A stretch of DNA of 64,000 nt from Corynebacterium singulare (GCF_000833575.1 NZ_CP010827.1:1120980-1184979), one strand, 5' to 3'. Positions 8,337 through 17,573 are shown, numbered from the stretch's first letter. The notes: generated by a model not told the origin, from the sequence alone. Program-made: numbers and translations.

Positions 8337-9175
8337 GCCCAAACCGTGGTCTTGCCCAGGTTATGGCGATTGTGAATCGCACGCCAGATTCCTTTTATGA
8401 CCAGGGCGCTACCTTTCAGCTTGATCCGGCAGTGGAGCGAGGGGAGCAGGCGCTTGCCGACGGCGCCTCCATCATCGACATCGGCGGCGTCAAGGCCGGC
8501 CCGGGCCAGCACGTCGACGCTGCCGAAGAAATAGAGCGTGTGGTGCCGACCATCGCCCAGCTTCACCGCCGCCACCCGGAAGCGCTGATCTCCGTGGACA
8601 CGTGGCGTGCCGAGGTTGCCGAGGCCGCGATTGACGCCGGTGCTCGCCTAGTCAACGACACGTGGGCGGGCTGGGACCCGGAGCTCATCGAAGTCGCGGG
8701 GCAGAAGAAGGTGGGCTATGTGTGCTCGCACACCGGCGGGGTGGTTCCGCGTACCCGCCCGCACCGCGTGCACTTTGATGACGTGGTGGCGGACGTTATC
8801 TCCGAAACGACACGGCTGGCGGAGAAAGCCGCGGACCTCGGATGCCCGGAGGAGTTGACCTTCATCGATCCCACGCACGACTTTGGCAAGAACACCTTTC
8901 ATGGCTTGGAGCTGTTGCGCCGCATCGACGAGGTGGTGGCTACGGGGTGGCCGGTGCTCATGGCTTTGTCGAATAAAGACTTTGTGGGTGAGACACTCGA
9001 CCGTGCGGTGGATGAGCGCGTAGCGGGCACCTTGGCGGCTACGGCGTGGTCGGCTGCGCGCGGTGTGGCGGCCTTCCGTGTGCACGAGGTTGGGCCCACC
9101 CTGGATGTCATCCGCATGACCGCTGCGATCCGCGGGGAGATGCAGCCTCTGGCCACAACGCGTGGGTTGGCATGA
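8333..9175 (+). CDS. folP2: Dihydropteroate synthase-like protein FolP2
   Basis: A 280-residue TIM-barrel of the pterin-binding family. AIVNRTPDSFYDQG (about residues 10-23), ASIIDIGGVKAGPG (about 44-57) and ISVDTWRAEVA (about 83-93) correspond to the pterin-binding motifs of dihydropteroate synthase. The order LOG-folP2-gpgS marks it as the second actinobacterial paralogue, whose mycobacterial counterpart does not appear to be the main folate enzyme, so its reaction is uncertain. Two details differ from classical DHPS: the usual GGESTRPG is replaced by GGVKAGPG, and its C-terminal region is shortened. GTG 8333 overlaps the upstream stop codon (GTGA). Confidence 0.88.
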   Translation: MSPNRGLAQVMAIVNRTPDSFYDQGATFQLDPAVERGEQALADGASIIDIGGVKAGPGQHVDAAEEIERVVPTIAQLHRRHPEALISVDTWRAEVAEAAIDAGARLVNDTWAGWDPELIEVAGQKKVGYVCSHTGGVVPRTRPHRVHFDDVVADVISETTRLAEKAADLGCPEELTFIDPTHDFGKNTFHGLELLRRIDEVVATGWPVLMALSNKDFVGETLDRAVDERVAGTLAATAWSAARGVAAFRVHEVGPTLDVIRMTAAIRGEMQPLATTRGLA

Positions 9176-9903
9176 GAGTCTCCGTCGTCATTCCGGCGCT
9201 CAATGAAGAGCGCACCGTGGCGCATGTGGTGCGCTCCTGTCTGGCCGATGTGCCGCACGAGGTCCTCGTCATCGACGCCGATTCCAGTGATGAAACCGCA
9301 GCGGAAGCTGCGGCGGCTGGGGCGACAGTCCTGAACTGGCGGGAAATCCTGGAGGAGGCGCCGCGGCCCGGCAAGGGTGAATCTCTCTGGCGCGGCGTGG
9401 CTGCGGCAGAGGGTGACATCGTTGTGTTTATCGACGCCGACCTCGAATCCGCCGCCCCCGGCATGGTGAACGCCCTGACCGAGCCCTTCGTTGATCCCCA
9501 CATCCAGATGGTGAAAGCACGCTATCAGCGCAGCTACAAGGGCACGCCCACTGGCGGCGGCCGCGTGACGGAACTGACCGCTAAGCCCCTGCTGCGCGAG
9601 TTTTTCCCGGAGCTTGCGCACATTGACCAGCCCTTGGGCGGCGAATATGCGCTCCGCCGCGCGGCCGCGCTGGAACTGCCATTCGTGGACGGTTATGGGG
9701 TGGAAGCGGGGCTGCTGGTGGACGTCGCTAAGCGCTATGGCCCCCACGCCCTCTCGGAGGTGGACCTGGGCACCCGTGCGCATCGCAACCGCCCACTTGT
9801 CGAACTGGCGCCCATGGCAGATGTGGTGGCACAAACCATCCTGTCGCGCGCCGGGGTACGTGGCCCGGTGCCACAACGTCCGCCATTCGTGGGTAGGATT
9901 TAG
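9172..9903 (+). CDS. gpgS: Glucosyl-3-phosphoglycerate synthase
   Basis: GpgS transfers glucose from a nucleotide sugar to 3-phosphoglycerate, the first step towards glucosylglycerate and, in mycobacteria, methylglucose polysaccharides. The 243-residue GT81 protein begins MRVSVVIPALNEERTV, carries the metal-binding D88-A89-D90 (FIDADLES), and later PLGGEYALRR and GYGVEAGLLVD, typical of this enzyme. The true start is ATG 9172, which overlaps the folP2 stop as ATGA; the frame is open back to 9046 inside folP2, but that extension is not family sequence. Operon with LOG and folP2. Confidence 0.93.
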   Translation: MRVSVVIPALNEERTVAHVVRSCLADVPHEVLVIDADSSDETAAEAAAAGATVLNWREILEEAPRPGKGESLWRGVAAAEGDIVVFIDADLESAAPGMVNALTEPFVDPHIQMVKARYQRSYKGTPTGGGRVTELTAKPLLREFFPELAHIDQPLGGEYALRRAAALELPFVDGYGVEAGLLVDVAKRYGPHALSEVDLGTRAHRNRPLVELAPMADVVAQTILSRAGVRGPVPQRPPFVGRI

Positions 9904-9906
9904 CGC

Positions 9907-10227
9907 ATGATGTCCTGGATTCTTCTCATCGTCGTGCTTATCGCTCTCGTCATTATCGGTACGTGGGCATGGGGCAGCATTGTCGGCCGTGGCACCGTCA
10001 TGGATACTCCTGACGAGCCCGTTGACGTCGACTTAGAGAACCTTCGCGCCCTTGACGATGGGCGCTTCGACGACCTGCGCTTTGACGTCGTCCCGCGTGG
10101 TTACCGCCAGGACCAGGTGGACGCGCTTATTGCCGCCGTGGAACGTCGCATGAGCGCCCCGGAGGGCGGCGCCGCGGTGCCGGTTGGTGATAGCGCGCCG
10201 GCTGAAGGCGAAAAAGGGCTAGACTAG
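9907..10227 (+). CDS. DivIVA-domain small membrane protein
   Basis: A 106-residue protein with one N-terminal membrane helix (residues 3-22) and a short soluble part. RFDVVPRGYRQDQVDALI (about residues 59-76) matches the N-terminal DivIVA/Wag31 lipid-binding motif (F-x-x-x-x-R-GY-x-x-x-x-V-D). The rest of DivIVA, including the long coiled coil, is absent. Mycobacteria carry a similar small protein directly after gpgS. ATG 9907 is 7 nt after TAGGAT (9894-9899), which overlaps the end of gpgS, so it may also have its own leaderless transcript. Role unknown, perhaps a polar or septal membrane protein. Confidence 0.8.
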   Translation: MMSWILLIVVLIALVIIGTWAWGSIVGRGTVMDTPDEPVDVDLENLRALDDGRFDDLRFDVVPRGYRQDQVDALIAAVERRMSAPEGGAAVPVGDSAPAEGEKGLD

Positions 10228-10261
10228 AAGGAAGTTAAAAAATAGTCGAAGGAGACTCACT

Positions 10262-10429
10262 ATGGCAGCGATGAAGCCCCGCACTACGGGTGGAGAAATG
10301 GAAGCAGTAGAGGAGTCCCGCAAGATCGTGATGCGCATTCCTTCTGACGGGGGTGGCCGTATCGTCATCGAGCTCAGTAAAGAGGAAGCAGCCCAGCTCG
10401 GTTCACTCCTTGTTGAGGTTTCTAGCTAG
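10262..10429 (+). CDS. DUF3117 family small protein
   Basis: A 55-residue protein starting MAAMKPRTTGGEMEAVEE and containing MRIPSDGGGRIVIELSKEE. This is the highly conserved actinobacterial DUF3117 family, found in the same place in mycobacteria. Its function is unknown. The start is fixed by AAGGAG at 10249-10254, seven bases before ATG 10262. The stop codon region holds the -10 box of the next gene. Confidence 0.9.
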   Translation: MAAMKPRTTGGEMEAVEESRKIVMRIPSDGGGRIVIELSKEEAAQLGSLLVEVSS

Positions 10430-10438
10430 TCTAGGAGC

Positions 10439-11329
10439 ATGCTTTCACATATCGTCGATATTCTGGCCGATCCTGCCGATGGCAGCGCCCTGCAGGGCGC
10501 GGATGACTTTGCTCGCCTCGTGTCGGAGACCGGCCATTCCTATGATGTGGCCAAGCAGGGCTATGTCACGCTGGCAGCCGGCGCAGGCCTGAAGCATCAG
10601 GGCGATGACGCCTCCATGGTCACTGCGCGCGAGACCTACCTGGCTATGGGCCACTTCGCGCCCTTTGTGGAGGCGGTGACTGGCGCGGTGCAGGACGCCC
10701 TTGAAACGCAGGATGCAGCTGAGCATGCTGCGGGCTTGGATGAGCACACTGCTCCGGCACTCCTCGAGGTTGGCGCTGGTACCGGCTATTATCTAGCCCA
10801 CACCCTTGATTCCATCGAGGGGGCACGTGGCGTGGGTCTCGATATCTCTACGCACGCAGCCAAGCATCTGGCTAAGTCCCATGAGCGCGTCGGCGCCGTG
10901 GTAGCGGACGTGTGGGAGCGCCTGCCCATTCGTGATAACTCTATTCACGCCATTTCCGTGGTCTTTGCACCACGTAACCCGGCGGAGTTCCAGCGCGTGT
11001 TGGCGCCCGGCGGCGAGGTCATCGTTTTGACCCCGCAAGCAGGCCACCTGGATGAGTTGCGCGAGCCGCTCGGCATCCTCGGAGTGGAAGAGGGCAAGGT
11101 AGAACGCCTCTACGCCCAGGCCGAGGGTTTCCTGGAGCAGGCCGCAGAGCCGGTCGATATCTCTTTCCCCATCACACTGGATAAGGCCTCCATTGCCGCC
11201 CAGGTGGGGATGAGCCCCTCGGCACGTCACATCAGCGCCGAGGAGCTCGCCGAGCGCATGGCCTCCCTTCCGCAGGCGCTCACCGTGACTGCACACGCGC
11301 GCCTTGACCGTCTGCGTTCGGCGTCCTAA
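10439..11329 (+). CDS. RlmA-like 23S rRNA guanine methyltransferase
   Basis: A 296-residue SAM-dependent methyltransferase related to RlmA(I)/RlmA(II), which methylate N1 of G745/G748 in 23S rRNA helix 35. HSYDVAKQGYVTL (about residues 33-45), the MVTARETYLAMGHF segment, motif I LEVGAGTGY (about 104-112) and FAPRNPAEFQRVL match the family. The N-terminal zinc ribbon that recognises rRNA is missing its cysteines; in fact no cysteine occurs in the protein. It may therefore have a changed substrate. ATG 10439 follows TAGTCT (10427-10432) by 6 nt, so leaderless initiation is likely; an AGGAG is too close to serve. Confidence 0.82.
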   Translation: MLSHIVDILADPADGSALQGADDFARLVSETGHSYDVAKQGYVTLAAGAGLKHQGDDASMVTARETYLAMGHFAPFVEAVTGAVQDALETQDAAEHAAGLDEHTAPALLEVGAGTGYYLAHTLDSIEGARGVGLDISTHAAKHLAKSHERVGAVVADVWERLPIRDNSIHAISVVFAPRNPAEFQRVLAPGGEVIVLTPQAGHLDELREPLGILGVEEGKVERLYAQAEGFLEQAAEPVDISFPITLDKASIAAQVGMSPSARHISAEELAERMASLPQALTVTAHARLDRLRSAS

Positions 11330-11347
11330 ACACCGCTCAGCGTCTCC

Positions 11348-11400
11348 CCGCACGGCTCCAGCGTCCGAACCCTGAACCGTCCGAGCGCTGAGCCGTGCGG
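11348..11400. terminator. Bidirectional hairpin between convergent genes
   Basis: CCGCACGGCTC (11348-11358) followed by CAGCG pairs with CGCTG-AGCCGTGCGG ending at 11400, giving about 15 pairs with one bulge. It lies between the convergent RlmA-like and GH32-like genes. No T-run is present on either side, so termination is inferred from position and stem strength. Confidence 0.55.
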
Positions 11401-11413
11401 TCGTCCTTCAGCG

Positions 11414-12871
11414 TCAGGAGCGCTTGGAGCCTGTGCGGCTCCAGCACTGTTCGATGACAGCCTCGCCCTCGGTGGAGACCTCGATGGCGGAGCAGCCGCC
11501 CTCGAAGTACACGCGGGAGCTCATGGCGACCAATCCGCCGTCGACGAATACCTCCACGCTGGCGCCATCCTGAATGATGGTGAGCGTGTCTGAGTCGCCT
11601 TCTGCCAGCGGGGCAACGGCAGGCGCAGAGTCCTTGAAGTAGTGATCGAAGGCCTTGGACATGGAACGGTCCAGGCTGATCTCCTCACCGGTGTGGCGGA
11701 TGACCGCTGCGGGATCACCAGAGCCATCGAGCAGCCTCACCGAGACGCTGGAGCCCTCCGGAACCTCGAGTACACCGGTCCACGACTGCGCATAATCAGA
11801 CAGCTTGACCGCATCCGGCAACCCCTGCGCCGGGGTCTGGTACAGCACCCCGCCCTGCAGCGTGACGGCACGTGGCAGCGACAGGCTGTTGGCCCATCCT
11901 TCGGCCTCCCACGTGGGGTGCTTTGTGGCGTCATCGCCGCGGCCATTGCCGTTGAGCAGGCCCAGGATGACGGCGCGGTCATAGCGGTGTTCCTGAGGAA
12001 TGGTTCCCGTGGTGGTGTTGGTATTGCGCGGGCGGGAGAAATCATGGCCAAAGTCCACGAGCTGGAAACCCTTGGACACGGTGAACTCCGTGCCGTCGAG
12101 GCGGCCCACAATGTAGCCGGAGACATCGCGCCCGGCTCGCTCCAAGGTGACGAAGAGGACGTCGTAGATCTCCTCATCCACCTCATCGCGCAGGCGTACG
12201 AGGCGCGGTGAGACAACTGGTGGGATCGGGGAGGTTGCGGGCACCTCATCCTCGTTGAAGCCGGGATCGCCGTTAAAGCTCAGCTTGCCCAGGACGGACC
12301 ACGTCTCACCATCCGGGCTATCCAAGATGACGGGCACGGGGGCATCGGAGTGCCCGGTGAGCGCGAGCATGAGCCAGCCGTCGTGGCCCTCATCACGGTC
12401 TTCCTTAGCCCAGTCGGGGACCACCGACGGGGAGCGGAAACGGTCAAAGTCGGTATGGGCACTCACGGCCTCGCCAAAGCGGACCACATCAGGATCGAGC
12501 GCGTTCGGGTCATCCGACACAACGCATTCGTCGGCGAAGTCGGTGTAGCGCGCCAAGCGGACGTTGGTGCCGACCGACGTTACTGAGGTGAAGTACAGGT
12601 TGAGAGCGTCCCTGCCCTCAGCCACGGAGCCAGCGCGCAGCGAAAGTTCGCCTCCCACGGGCGCGAGGACGTCATCGCAGTCGAGCCACGCGAACGGCGT
12701 TTCCGCGGAGTAGCTGTGTCCCCAGCGAGCCGGTTGGTCAGGCTCTGGGCGGTACTGATGGAACAGGTGCCACGTATCGCCGTCACGGACGATGCCCGCT
12801 GGGGCGTCGAGGACACCCGTTTCGGGGACGAAGTGGAGTTCTGGTCGGTGTTGCTGTTGGGATTGCGTCAC
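11414..12871 (-). CDS. GH32-like (beta-fructosidase fold) protein with degenerate active site
   Basis: A 485-residue protein with the five-bladed beta-propeller plus C-terminal beta-sandwich layout of glycoside hydrolase family 32 (invertase, levanase). The N-terminal block is VLDAPAG (D22 would be the nucleophile) instead of WMNDPNG; the transition-state block is FRSPSVV (146-148 R-S-P) instead of FRDP; and no clear EC acid/base block can be seen. Classical sucrose or fructan hydrolysis is therefore doubtful. GTG 12871 has AGGAAGGA five bases upstream and lies 11 bp behind glgA, so it is transcribed with glycogen synthesis and may have a role tied to glucans. Confidence 0.75.
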   Translation of the reverse strand: MTQSQQQHRPELHFVPETGVLDAPAGIVRDGDTWHLFHQYRPEPDQPARWGHSYSAETPFAWLDCDDVLAPVGGELSLRAGSVAEGRDALNLYFTSVTSVGTNVRLARYTDFADECVVSDDPNALDPDVVRFGEAVSAHTDFDRFRSPSVVPDWAKEDRDEGHDGWLMLALTGHSDAPVPVILDSPDGETWSVLGKLSFNGDPGFNEDEVPATSPIPPVVSPRLVRLRDEVDEEIYDVLFVTLERAGRDVSGYIVGRLDGTEFTVSKGFQLVDFGHDFSRPRNTNTTTGTIPQEHRYDRAVILGLLNGNGRGDDATKHPTWEAEGWANSLSLPRAVTLQGGVLYQTPAQGLPDAVKLSDYAQSWTGVLEVPEGSSVSVRLLDGSGDPAAVIRHTGEEISLDRSMSKAFDHYFKDSAPAVAPLAEGDSDTLTIIQDGASVEVFVDGGLVAMSSRVYFEGGCSAIEVSTEGEAVIEQCWSRTGSKRS

Positions 12872-12882
12872 GGCAGTCCTTC

Positions 12883-14043
12883 CTACATCAACGAGCGGTA
12901 AATGTCCACGGTCTGTTGCGCAATGGTGGCCCAGGAGAACTCACTAATGGCGCGTTCGCGTCCGGCGGTACCGAAGCGTTGTGCCAGTTCAGAGTCCGCA
13001 GCCACGCGGTTGACCGCAGCGGCAAGGTCAGCCTCAAATGAGGCCTCATCGTCCTCGTCATAATGCACGAGGACGCCGGTTTCACCATCCACGACAACCT
13101 CCGGAATGCCACCGACATCGGAGGCCACCACCGCGGTACTGCAGGCCATGGCTTCTAGGTTGACGATTCCCAGCGGCTCATAAATGGACGGGCACACAAA
13201 CACATCGGCGCCGGAATAGACCTGCTTAATCTCCTCGCGGGAGAGCATTTCCTTAACCCAGAACACGCCATCGCGCTGGGCGCGCAGCTCCTCCACGAGC
13301 GCCTCGGTTTCCGCGGCTATCTCCGGGGTGTCAGGTGCGCCGGCACACAGCACAAGTTGAATGTCCTCATCAAAGCTCTGTGCGGCCTTGAGCAGGTGCT
13401 TTACACCTTTCTGGCGGGTGATGCGGCCGACGAAAGCGGCGATGGGGCGCTGCTTGTCGACGCCCAGCTTGTCCAGCACCGGCGCCTCTCCCGGTTGCCA
13501 GACCTCGGTGTCAATGCCGTTGAGGACCACATGGACCTTGTCGGCGTCAACGCGCGGGTACGCATCCAAGATAGAGTCCTTCATACCGGCAGATACGGCA
13601 ATGACGGCATCGGCGTATTCCATGGCGTTTTTCTCTGACCACGAGGAAATGTCATAGCCGCCGCCCAGCTGCTCACGCTTCCATGGGCGGTGCGGCTCCA
13701 GCGAGTGGGCAGTCACGACATGGGGGATGCCGTAGAGGCGGCCAGCCAGGTGGCCGCCGAGGCCGGTGTACCACGTGTGGGAGTGGGCCACGTCGATATC
13801 AGAGGCCGCGTTGGCCATGCGCAGGCCAGTGGACAGCGTCTGCAGTGCAGCGTTGGCCTCGGTCTCCTTCAGCTGCGGATCCACACCATGAACGAAAACA
13901 TCCTTTTCATCGCGTGGGGACCCCGTGCAGTGAACGGACACATCAATGATCTCGCGCATGAAGCGGGTCAGCTCCGCAACGTGGACGCCCGCTCCGCCGT
14001 AAATCTCCGGCGGGTACTCCTTAGAAAAAATTCCGGCTCTCAT
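12883..14043 (-). CDS. glgA: Glycogen synthase / maltose-1-phosphate synthase (GT4)
   Basis: A 386-residue GT4 glycosyltransferase, matching the length of the corynebacterial GlgA. It starts [19 protein letters not shown], and has the glycine-rich donor loop, [11 protein letters not shown] near residue 88 and the nucleotide-sugar motif [16 protein letters not shown] near 300. Enzymes of this type elongate alpha-1,4-glucan from ADP-glucose; the mycobacterial counterpart makes maltose-1-phosphate (GlgM activity). The upstream in-frame extension to 14205 lacks family sequence. ATG 14043 lies 8 nt after TATTCT on the minus strand. Divergent from glgC, sharing a 133-bp promoter region. Confidence 0.93.
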   Translation of the reverse strand: MRAGIFSKEYPPEIYGGAGVHVAELTRFMREIIDVSVHCTGSPRDEKDVFVHGVDPQLKETEANAALQTLSTGLRMANAASDIDVAHSHTWYTGLGGHLAGRLYGIPHVVTAHSLEPHRPWKREQLGGGYDISSWSEKNAMEYADAVIAVSAGMKDSILDAYPRVDADKVHVVLNGIDTEVWQPGEAPVLDKLGVDKQRPIAAFVGRITRQKGVKHLLKAAQSFDEDIQLVLCAGAPDTPEIAAETEALVEELRAQRDGVFWVKEMLSREEIKQVYSGADVFVCPSIYEPLGIVNLEAMACSTAVVASDVGGIPEVVVDGETGVLVHYDEDDEASFEADLAAAVNRVAADSELAQRFGTAGRERAISEFSWATIAQQTVDIYRSLM

Positions 14044-14176
14044 ACTCGCCCAGAATACGTATCTTCCATCGCACGCGCAGAAGGTTGAGCACGGCGGCGG
14101 TGGTGCGGGCGTGACGGGGGTGAAAGCGTGCAAGTTTTCCCTGCGGAATGACGAGAAAGAAGTTAAATTAGGTGTC
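14044..14176. promoter_or_regulatory. Divergent glgA/glgC promoter region
   Basis: Both genes appear leaderless. On the minus strand TATTCT ends 8 nt before glgA ATG 14043; on the plus strand TAAATT (14164-14169) ends 7 nt before glgC GTG 14177. No clear operator palindrome was seen between them. Confidence 0.6.
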
Positions 14177-15394
14177 GTGAGAAGCCTACCTAATGTCCTT
14201 GCCATTGTCCTCGCCGGCGGCGAGGGTAAGCGTCTTTTTCCGCTGACGGAAGATCGCGCTAAGCCCGCCGTTCCATTTGGTGGTTCCTACCGCCTCATCG
14301 ACTTCGTGTTGTCCAACCTCGTTAATGCCGGTTTCCTCAAGATTGCTGTCCTGACGCAGTACAAGTCCCACTCCCTGGACCGTCACATTTCTCAGGCGTG
14401 GAACCTGTCGGGCCCGACTCCGCAGTTCATCGCCTCTGTCCCAGCTCAGCAACGCCGTGGTAAGCGCTGGTACAACGGCTCGGCCGATGCCATCGTGCAG
14501 TCCCTCAACCTCATTTATGACGAGAAGCCGGATTACGTCATCGTCTTCGGCGCCGACCACGTATACCGCATGGATCCGGCCCAGATGGTGGAGGAGCACA
14601 TCGCCACCGGCCTCGACTGCTCGGTCGCTGGCATTCGCGTTCCCCGCTCGGAAGCCTCCGCTTTTGGCTGCATCCAGGCTGATGGCATGGGCACGATCAC
14701 CGAGTTCGTGGAGAAGCCAGCCGACCCGCCAGCAACCCCGGATGACCCGAATATGACCTATGCGTCGATGGGTAACTACGTCTTCACCACCGAGGCACTT
14801 ATTGAGGCCCTCCTGCAGGATGAGAAGAACGAGGACTCGGACCATGACATGGGCGGTGACATCATCCCGTACTTCGTCAAACGTCAGCAAGCACACGTCT
14901 ATGACTTCATGGCCAATGAGGTCCCTGGCGCCACGGAGCGTGACCGCGGATACTGGCGTGACGTCGGTACCATCGACTCCTTCTATGAAGCACACATGGA
15001 CATGATTTCGGTGCACCCGATTTTCAACCTCTACAATCGTGCGTGGCCAATTCACTCCACCGATGATTCCAACTTCCCGCCGGCGAAGTTTGTGCAGAAC
15101 GGCATTGCCCAGTCCTCGATGGTGGCCCCAGGCTGCATCGTTTCGGGCGGCACGGTCCGCAATTCCGTGTTGGCCTCGGATGTTCACGTGGCCGATGGTG
15201 CGACGGTGGAAGGCTCCGTCATTCTGCCTGGCGTTCGCATCGGACGCGGTGCCGTGGTGCGCCGCGCGATCTTGGACAAGAACGTCGTCGTGAGCGACGG
15301 CGCCATTATCGGTGTGGACCGTGAGCGCGATGAACAGCGCTTTAAGGTCTCCGATGGCGGCGTCGTGGTCGTGGGCAAGAATCAGACGGTCTAA
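14177..15394 (+). CDS. glgC: Glucose-1-phosphate adenylyltransferase
   Basis: GlgC makes ADP-glucose from ATP and glucose-1-phosphate, the donor for GlgA. The 405-residue protein has the N-terminal nucleotidyltransferase motif [18 protein letters not shown] (near residue 12), the [10 protein letters not shown] metal/nucleotide site and ITEFVEKP, then a C-terminal left-handed beta-helix (about residues 300-390). GTG 14177 directly after the -10 box gives a start that matches corynebacterial relatives; the frame is open to 14111 without similarity. Confidence 0.95.
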   Translation: MRSLPNVLAIVLAGGEGKRLFPLTEDRAKPAVPFGGSYRLIDFVLSNLVNAGFLKIAVLTQYKSHSLDRHISQAWNLSGPTPQFIASVPAQQRRGKRWYNGSADAIVQSLNLIYDEKPDYVIVFGADHVYRMDPAQMVEEHIATGLDCSVAGIRVPRSEASAFGCIQADGMGTITEFVEKPADPPATPDDPNMTYASMGNYVFTTEALIEALLQDEKNEDSDHDMGGDIIPYFVKRQQAHVYDFMANEVPGATERDRGYWRDVGTIDSFYEAHMDMISVHPIFNLYNRAWPIHSTDDSNFPPAKFVQNGIAQSSMVAPGCIVSGGTVRNSVLASDVHVADGATVEGSVILPGVRIGRGAVVRRAILDKNVVVSDGAIIGVDRERDEQRFKVSDGGVVVVGKNQTV

Positions 15395-15437
15395 AACGCC
15401 CCCGGTTTTCTCTCACGAGTGAACTCCAAGGACAGGA

Positions 15438-15486
15438 AATCCCGGCTCCTTCATCCCACCGGGGGTGAGGAAGCCGGGATTTTTAT
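15438..15486 (+). terminator. Terminator of glgC
   Basis: AAATCCCGGCT (15438-15448) pairs with AGCCGGGATTT starting at 15472, and the run TTTTTATTT follows. It lies between convergent glgC and the methyltransferase-like gene and can serve both directions. Confidence 0.85.
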
Positions 15487-15518
15487 TTGTGGTGCCCGGC
15501 TTTTCTACAGCGTTGCTT

Positions 15519-16166
15519 CTACAGCTTGGTAATGAGCGTGAGGCCCGCGCCATAGGGCAGGCGAGTGACGGCTGCGCCCTCCAGCGAACGAGCAAGCTCG
15601 TCGGTCTCGCGCGCAGCGGCGGTGTCACGGTCGGTACGGGAGGCATCAGCCACCGTGCCGTCCAGCAAAGAATTGGCCAGCACCAGCGTGCCGTGCTGAT
15701 GCAGCAACGGCCACGCGGCCTTCACCAGCGCCGGCATGTCGAGGGCCGGAACCTCGGCATAGATTACCTGGTAGGTGTCATTGGCTAGGCGGCCCATAAT
15801 GTCAAGCGGACGGGAGGGCAAGAAGCGGCCGCGGCTGGGGGAGTAGCCGGCCTCACGGAAGGTGTTCTTCGCGCTTGCTTGGTGCTCGGCCTCCGGATCG
15901 ATGCAGGTGAGGATGCCGTTCTCGGGCATGCCTGCGAGCAAGTACAGGCCCACCACGGAGGCTGCCGGGGTAATCGCCACCGCCTGTGGGCGCGAGGAGG
16001 TTCCGGAGGAGATCGCCGCCAGAGTGCTCAGAAGCTGGCCGGTGGATTCATCCGGGACCGGTAGTCCGTACTCCTCAGCGTGGGCACGGGCACTGGTCAG
16101 AGCCTCGGAAGCCTCGCTGGTGGATTCGATGAAGGATCGCATTGCGTCATAAGCCGTAGTAGTCAC
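15519..16166 (-). CDS. O-methyltransferase-like protein (Rv1220c type)
   Basis: About 215 residues, in the conserved place next to sigE where mycobacteria carry the predicted O-methyltransferase Rv1220c. The fold is recognisable (ILTCIDPEAEHQASAKNTF and the YSPSRGRFL segment), but the glycine-rich SAM motif (E-x-G-x-G-x-G) is replaced by AVAITPAASVVGLYLLAG, and the usual IDAD becomes YAEVP. Catalysis is therefore uncertain. GTG 16166 is preferred because it follows TATGGT by 7 nt; ATG 16178 and a longer frame to 16259 are alternatives. Confidence 0.8.
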   Translation of the reverse strand: MTTTAYDAMRSFIESTSEASEALTSARAHAEEYGLPVPDESTGQLLSTLAAISSGTSSRPQAVAITPAASVVGLYLLAGMPENGILTCIDPEAEHQASAKNTFREAGYSPSRGRFLPSRPLDIMGRLANDTYQVIYAEVPALDMPALVKAAWPLLHQHGTLVLANSLLDGTVADASRTDRDTAAARETDELARSLEGAAVTRLPYGAGLTLITKL

Positions 16167-16339
16167 AGAGAAAACCATAGTGAAATCACCGCCGCCGTGG
16201 GTTAAGAATCGCGAGGGAAGCCCACGGATGCCGTGCCCTGTGTGGCGTGAGTAGCGCATGAAAGCGGTGGGATGGATTCACAGGCTGCTCACAGTGCTGT
16301 GGCTGGAGATCTGTTGCCGTCTATAGAATGATGTGTTTC

Positions 16340-17002
16340 ATGACGAAAAAGCAGCGCGAGAACACTACCCCGCTCAGCTCCGAGGATCAGATTAGTGCCG
16401 TGGAAGAACACGGCGTTGAGACTGAAGAGCTGACCGGTACCGCTGCCTTCGATGCCGGTGAAGCGGATATGCCTTCATGGGGCGAGCTCGTGGCTGAGCA
16501 CGCCGATGGCGTGTACCGCTTGGCCTACCGCCTTTCTGGTAACCAGCACGATGCCGAAGATCTGACGCAGGAAACCTTTATGCGCGTCTTCCGTTCCTTG
16601 GACAAGTACCAGGCCGGCACTTTCCAGGGCTGGCTGCACCGCATCACCACTAACCTCTTCTTGGACATGGTGCGCCACCGCTCGAAGATTCGTATGGAAG
16701 CTCTGCCCGAGGACTATGAGCGGGTGCCCGGTACGGACATGACCCCAGAGCAGGCCTACTCCGTGGCCAACCTGGATCCGGCGTTGCAGTCCGCGCTGGA
16801 TAATCTGGCACCGGATTTCCGTGTCGCGGTTGTTCTGTGTGATGTCGTGGGCATGACCTATGACGAGATTGCGGAGACCCTCGGTGTGAAGATGGGCACT
16901 GTTCGCTCCCGCATTCACCGCGGCCGCTCCCAGCTGCGCGCCGCGCTGGAAAAGGAAGCGCAGACCAACGCGGACGCTCGCAGCCTCCTCCGCACGCGCT
17001 AG
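16340..17002 (+). CDS. sigE: ECF RNA polymerase sigma factor SigE
   Basis: About 220 residues. An acidic N-terminal extension precedes region 2 ([17 protein letters not shown]) and region 4 ([22 protein letters not shown]), typical of group 4 sigma factors. SigE directs the surface/envelope stress response in corynebacteria and mycobacteria. The next gene encodes its zinc anti-sigma factor. ATG 16340 is preferred over ATG 16328 and 16331, which overlap or lie too close to the -10-like TATAGAAT at 16322-16329. Confidence 0.93.
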   Translation: MTKKQRENTTPLSSEDQISAVEEHGVETEELTGTAAFDAGEADMPSWGELVAEHADGVYRLAYRLSGNQHDAEDLTQETFMRVFRSLDKYQAGTFQGWLHRITTNLFLDMVRHRSKIRMEALPEDYERVPGTDMTPEQAYSVANLDPALQSALDNLAPDFRVAVVLCDVVGMTYDEIAETLGVKMGTVRSRIHRGRSQLRAALEKEAQTNADARSLLRTR

Positions 17003-17070
17003 ACTGGCCGGAAGAGTGTGAGCCTGAATTGCGGTGTGCACGCTGAACTGAGGTGAGAGGAGCATGTGCT

Positions 17071-17520
17071 GTGAGATCTTTAGATGATAAGAATCACGGG
17101 CGTCCTCTCACTTTGACCAGCATCTTTACTGAAGCTCAAGCAAAAGTCCGTGACAAGGCCAAAGCACGCGCGCAGCGCGCGGACACCATTGGACATTTGG
17201 GCCCTGAGGCCGTTGTAGCCTTTGTTGATGGCGAGATGCCCGCAAAGTATGCGCACCGTGTTCGTATTCATCTTGTGCACTGCGCCGAGTGCCGCGCGGA
17301 GATTCAGCATCAACGCAATGCCGCCGAGTGGGTTCGCGAATGCAGTGTGGAATCTCATGTGAAGGCCCCTGATTCCCTCATGGCCAAGTTGGCGGGAATC
17401 GCTCACGACGGTGCTGGGCCGGGGCCGGACGCGGAAGAGCCTGCGCATCAGCCACGCCAGGATTTCTTGGACAAGGTGGAGATGGTGGTGCGTGCCATCA
17501 AGCACAACCAGCGCTCCTAG
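17071..17520 (+). CDS. cseE: Anti-sigma-E factor (zinc-binding ZAS type)
   Basis: A 149-residue cytoplasmic-type anti-sigma factor. The ZAS motif H67-x3-C71-x2-C74 (HLVHCAEC) coordinates zinc and defines the family; LGPEAVVAFVDGEMP just before it is the usual N-terminal helix. There is no membrane segment. It should hold SigE inactive and release it on stress. GTG 17071 is chosen because AGGAG (17058-17062) lies eight bases upstream; GTG 17053 has no such site. The htrA protease gene found after it in mycobacteria is absent; tatB follows directly. Confidence 0.88.
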   Translation: MRSLDDKNHGRPLTLTSIFTEAQAKVRDKAKARAQRADTIGHLGPEAVVAFVDGEMPAKYAHRVRIHLVHCAECRAEIQHQRNAAEWVRECSVESHVKAPDSLMAKLAGIAHDGAGPGPDAEEPAHQPRQDFLDKVEMVVRAIKHNQRS

Positions 17521-17573
17521 GTTGGGGCACGCTCGTCCCCCGAGTGAGACCACGACGTGGTTAAGATAGTTTC

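Noticed and set aside
12350..12370. GTGAGCGC within the GH32-like gene and similar single hits in other genes
   Set aside because: No partner arm at 42 bp; explained by coding sequence.
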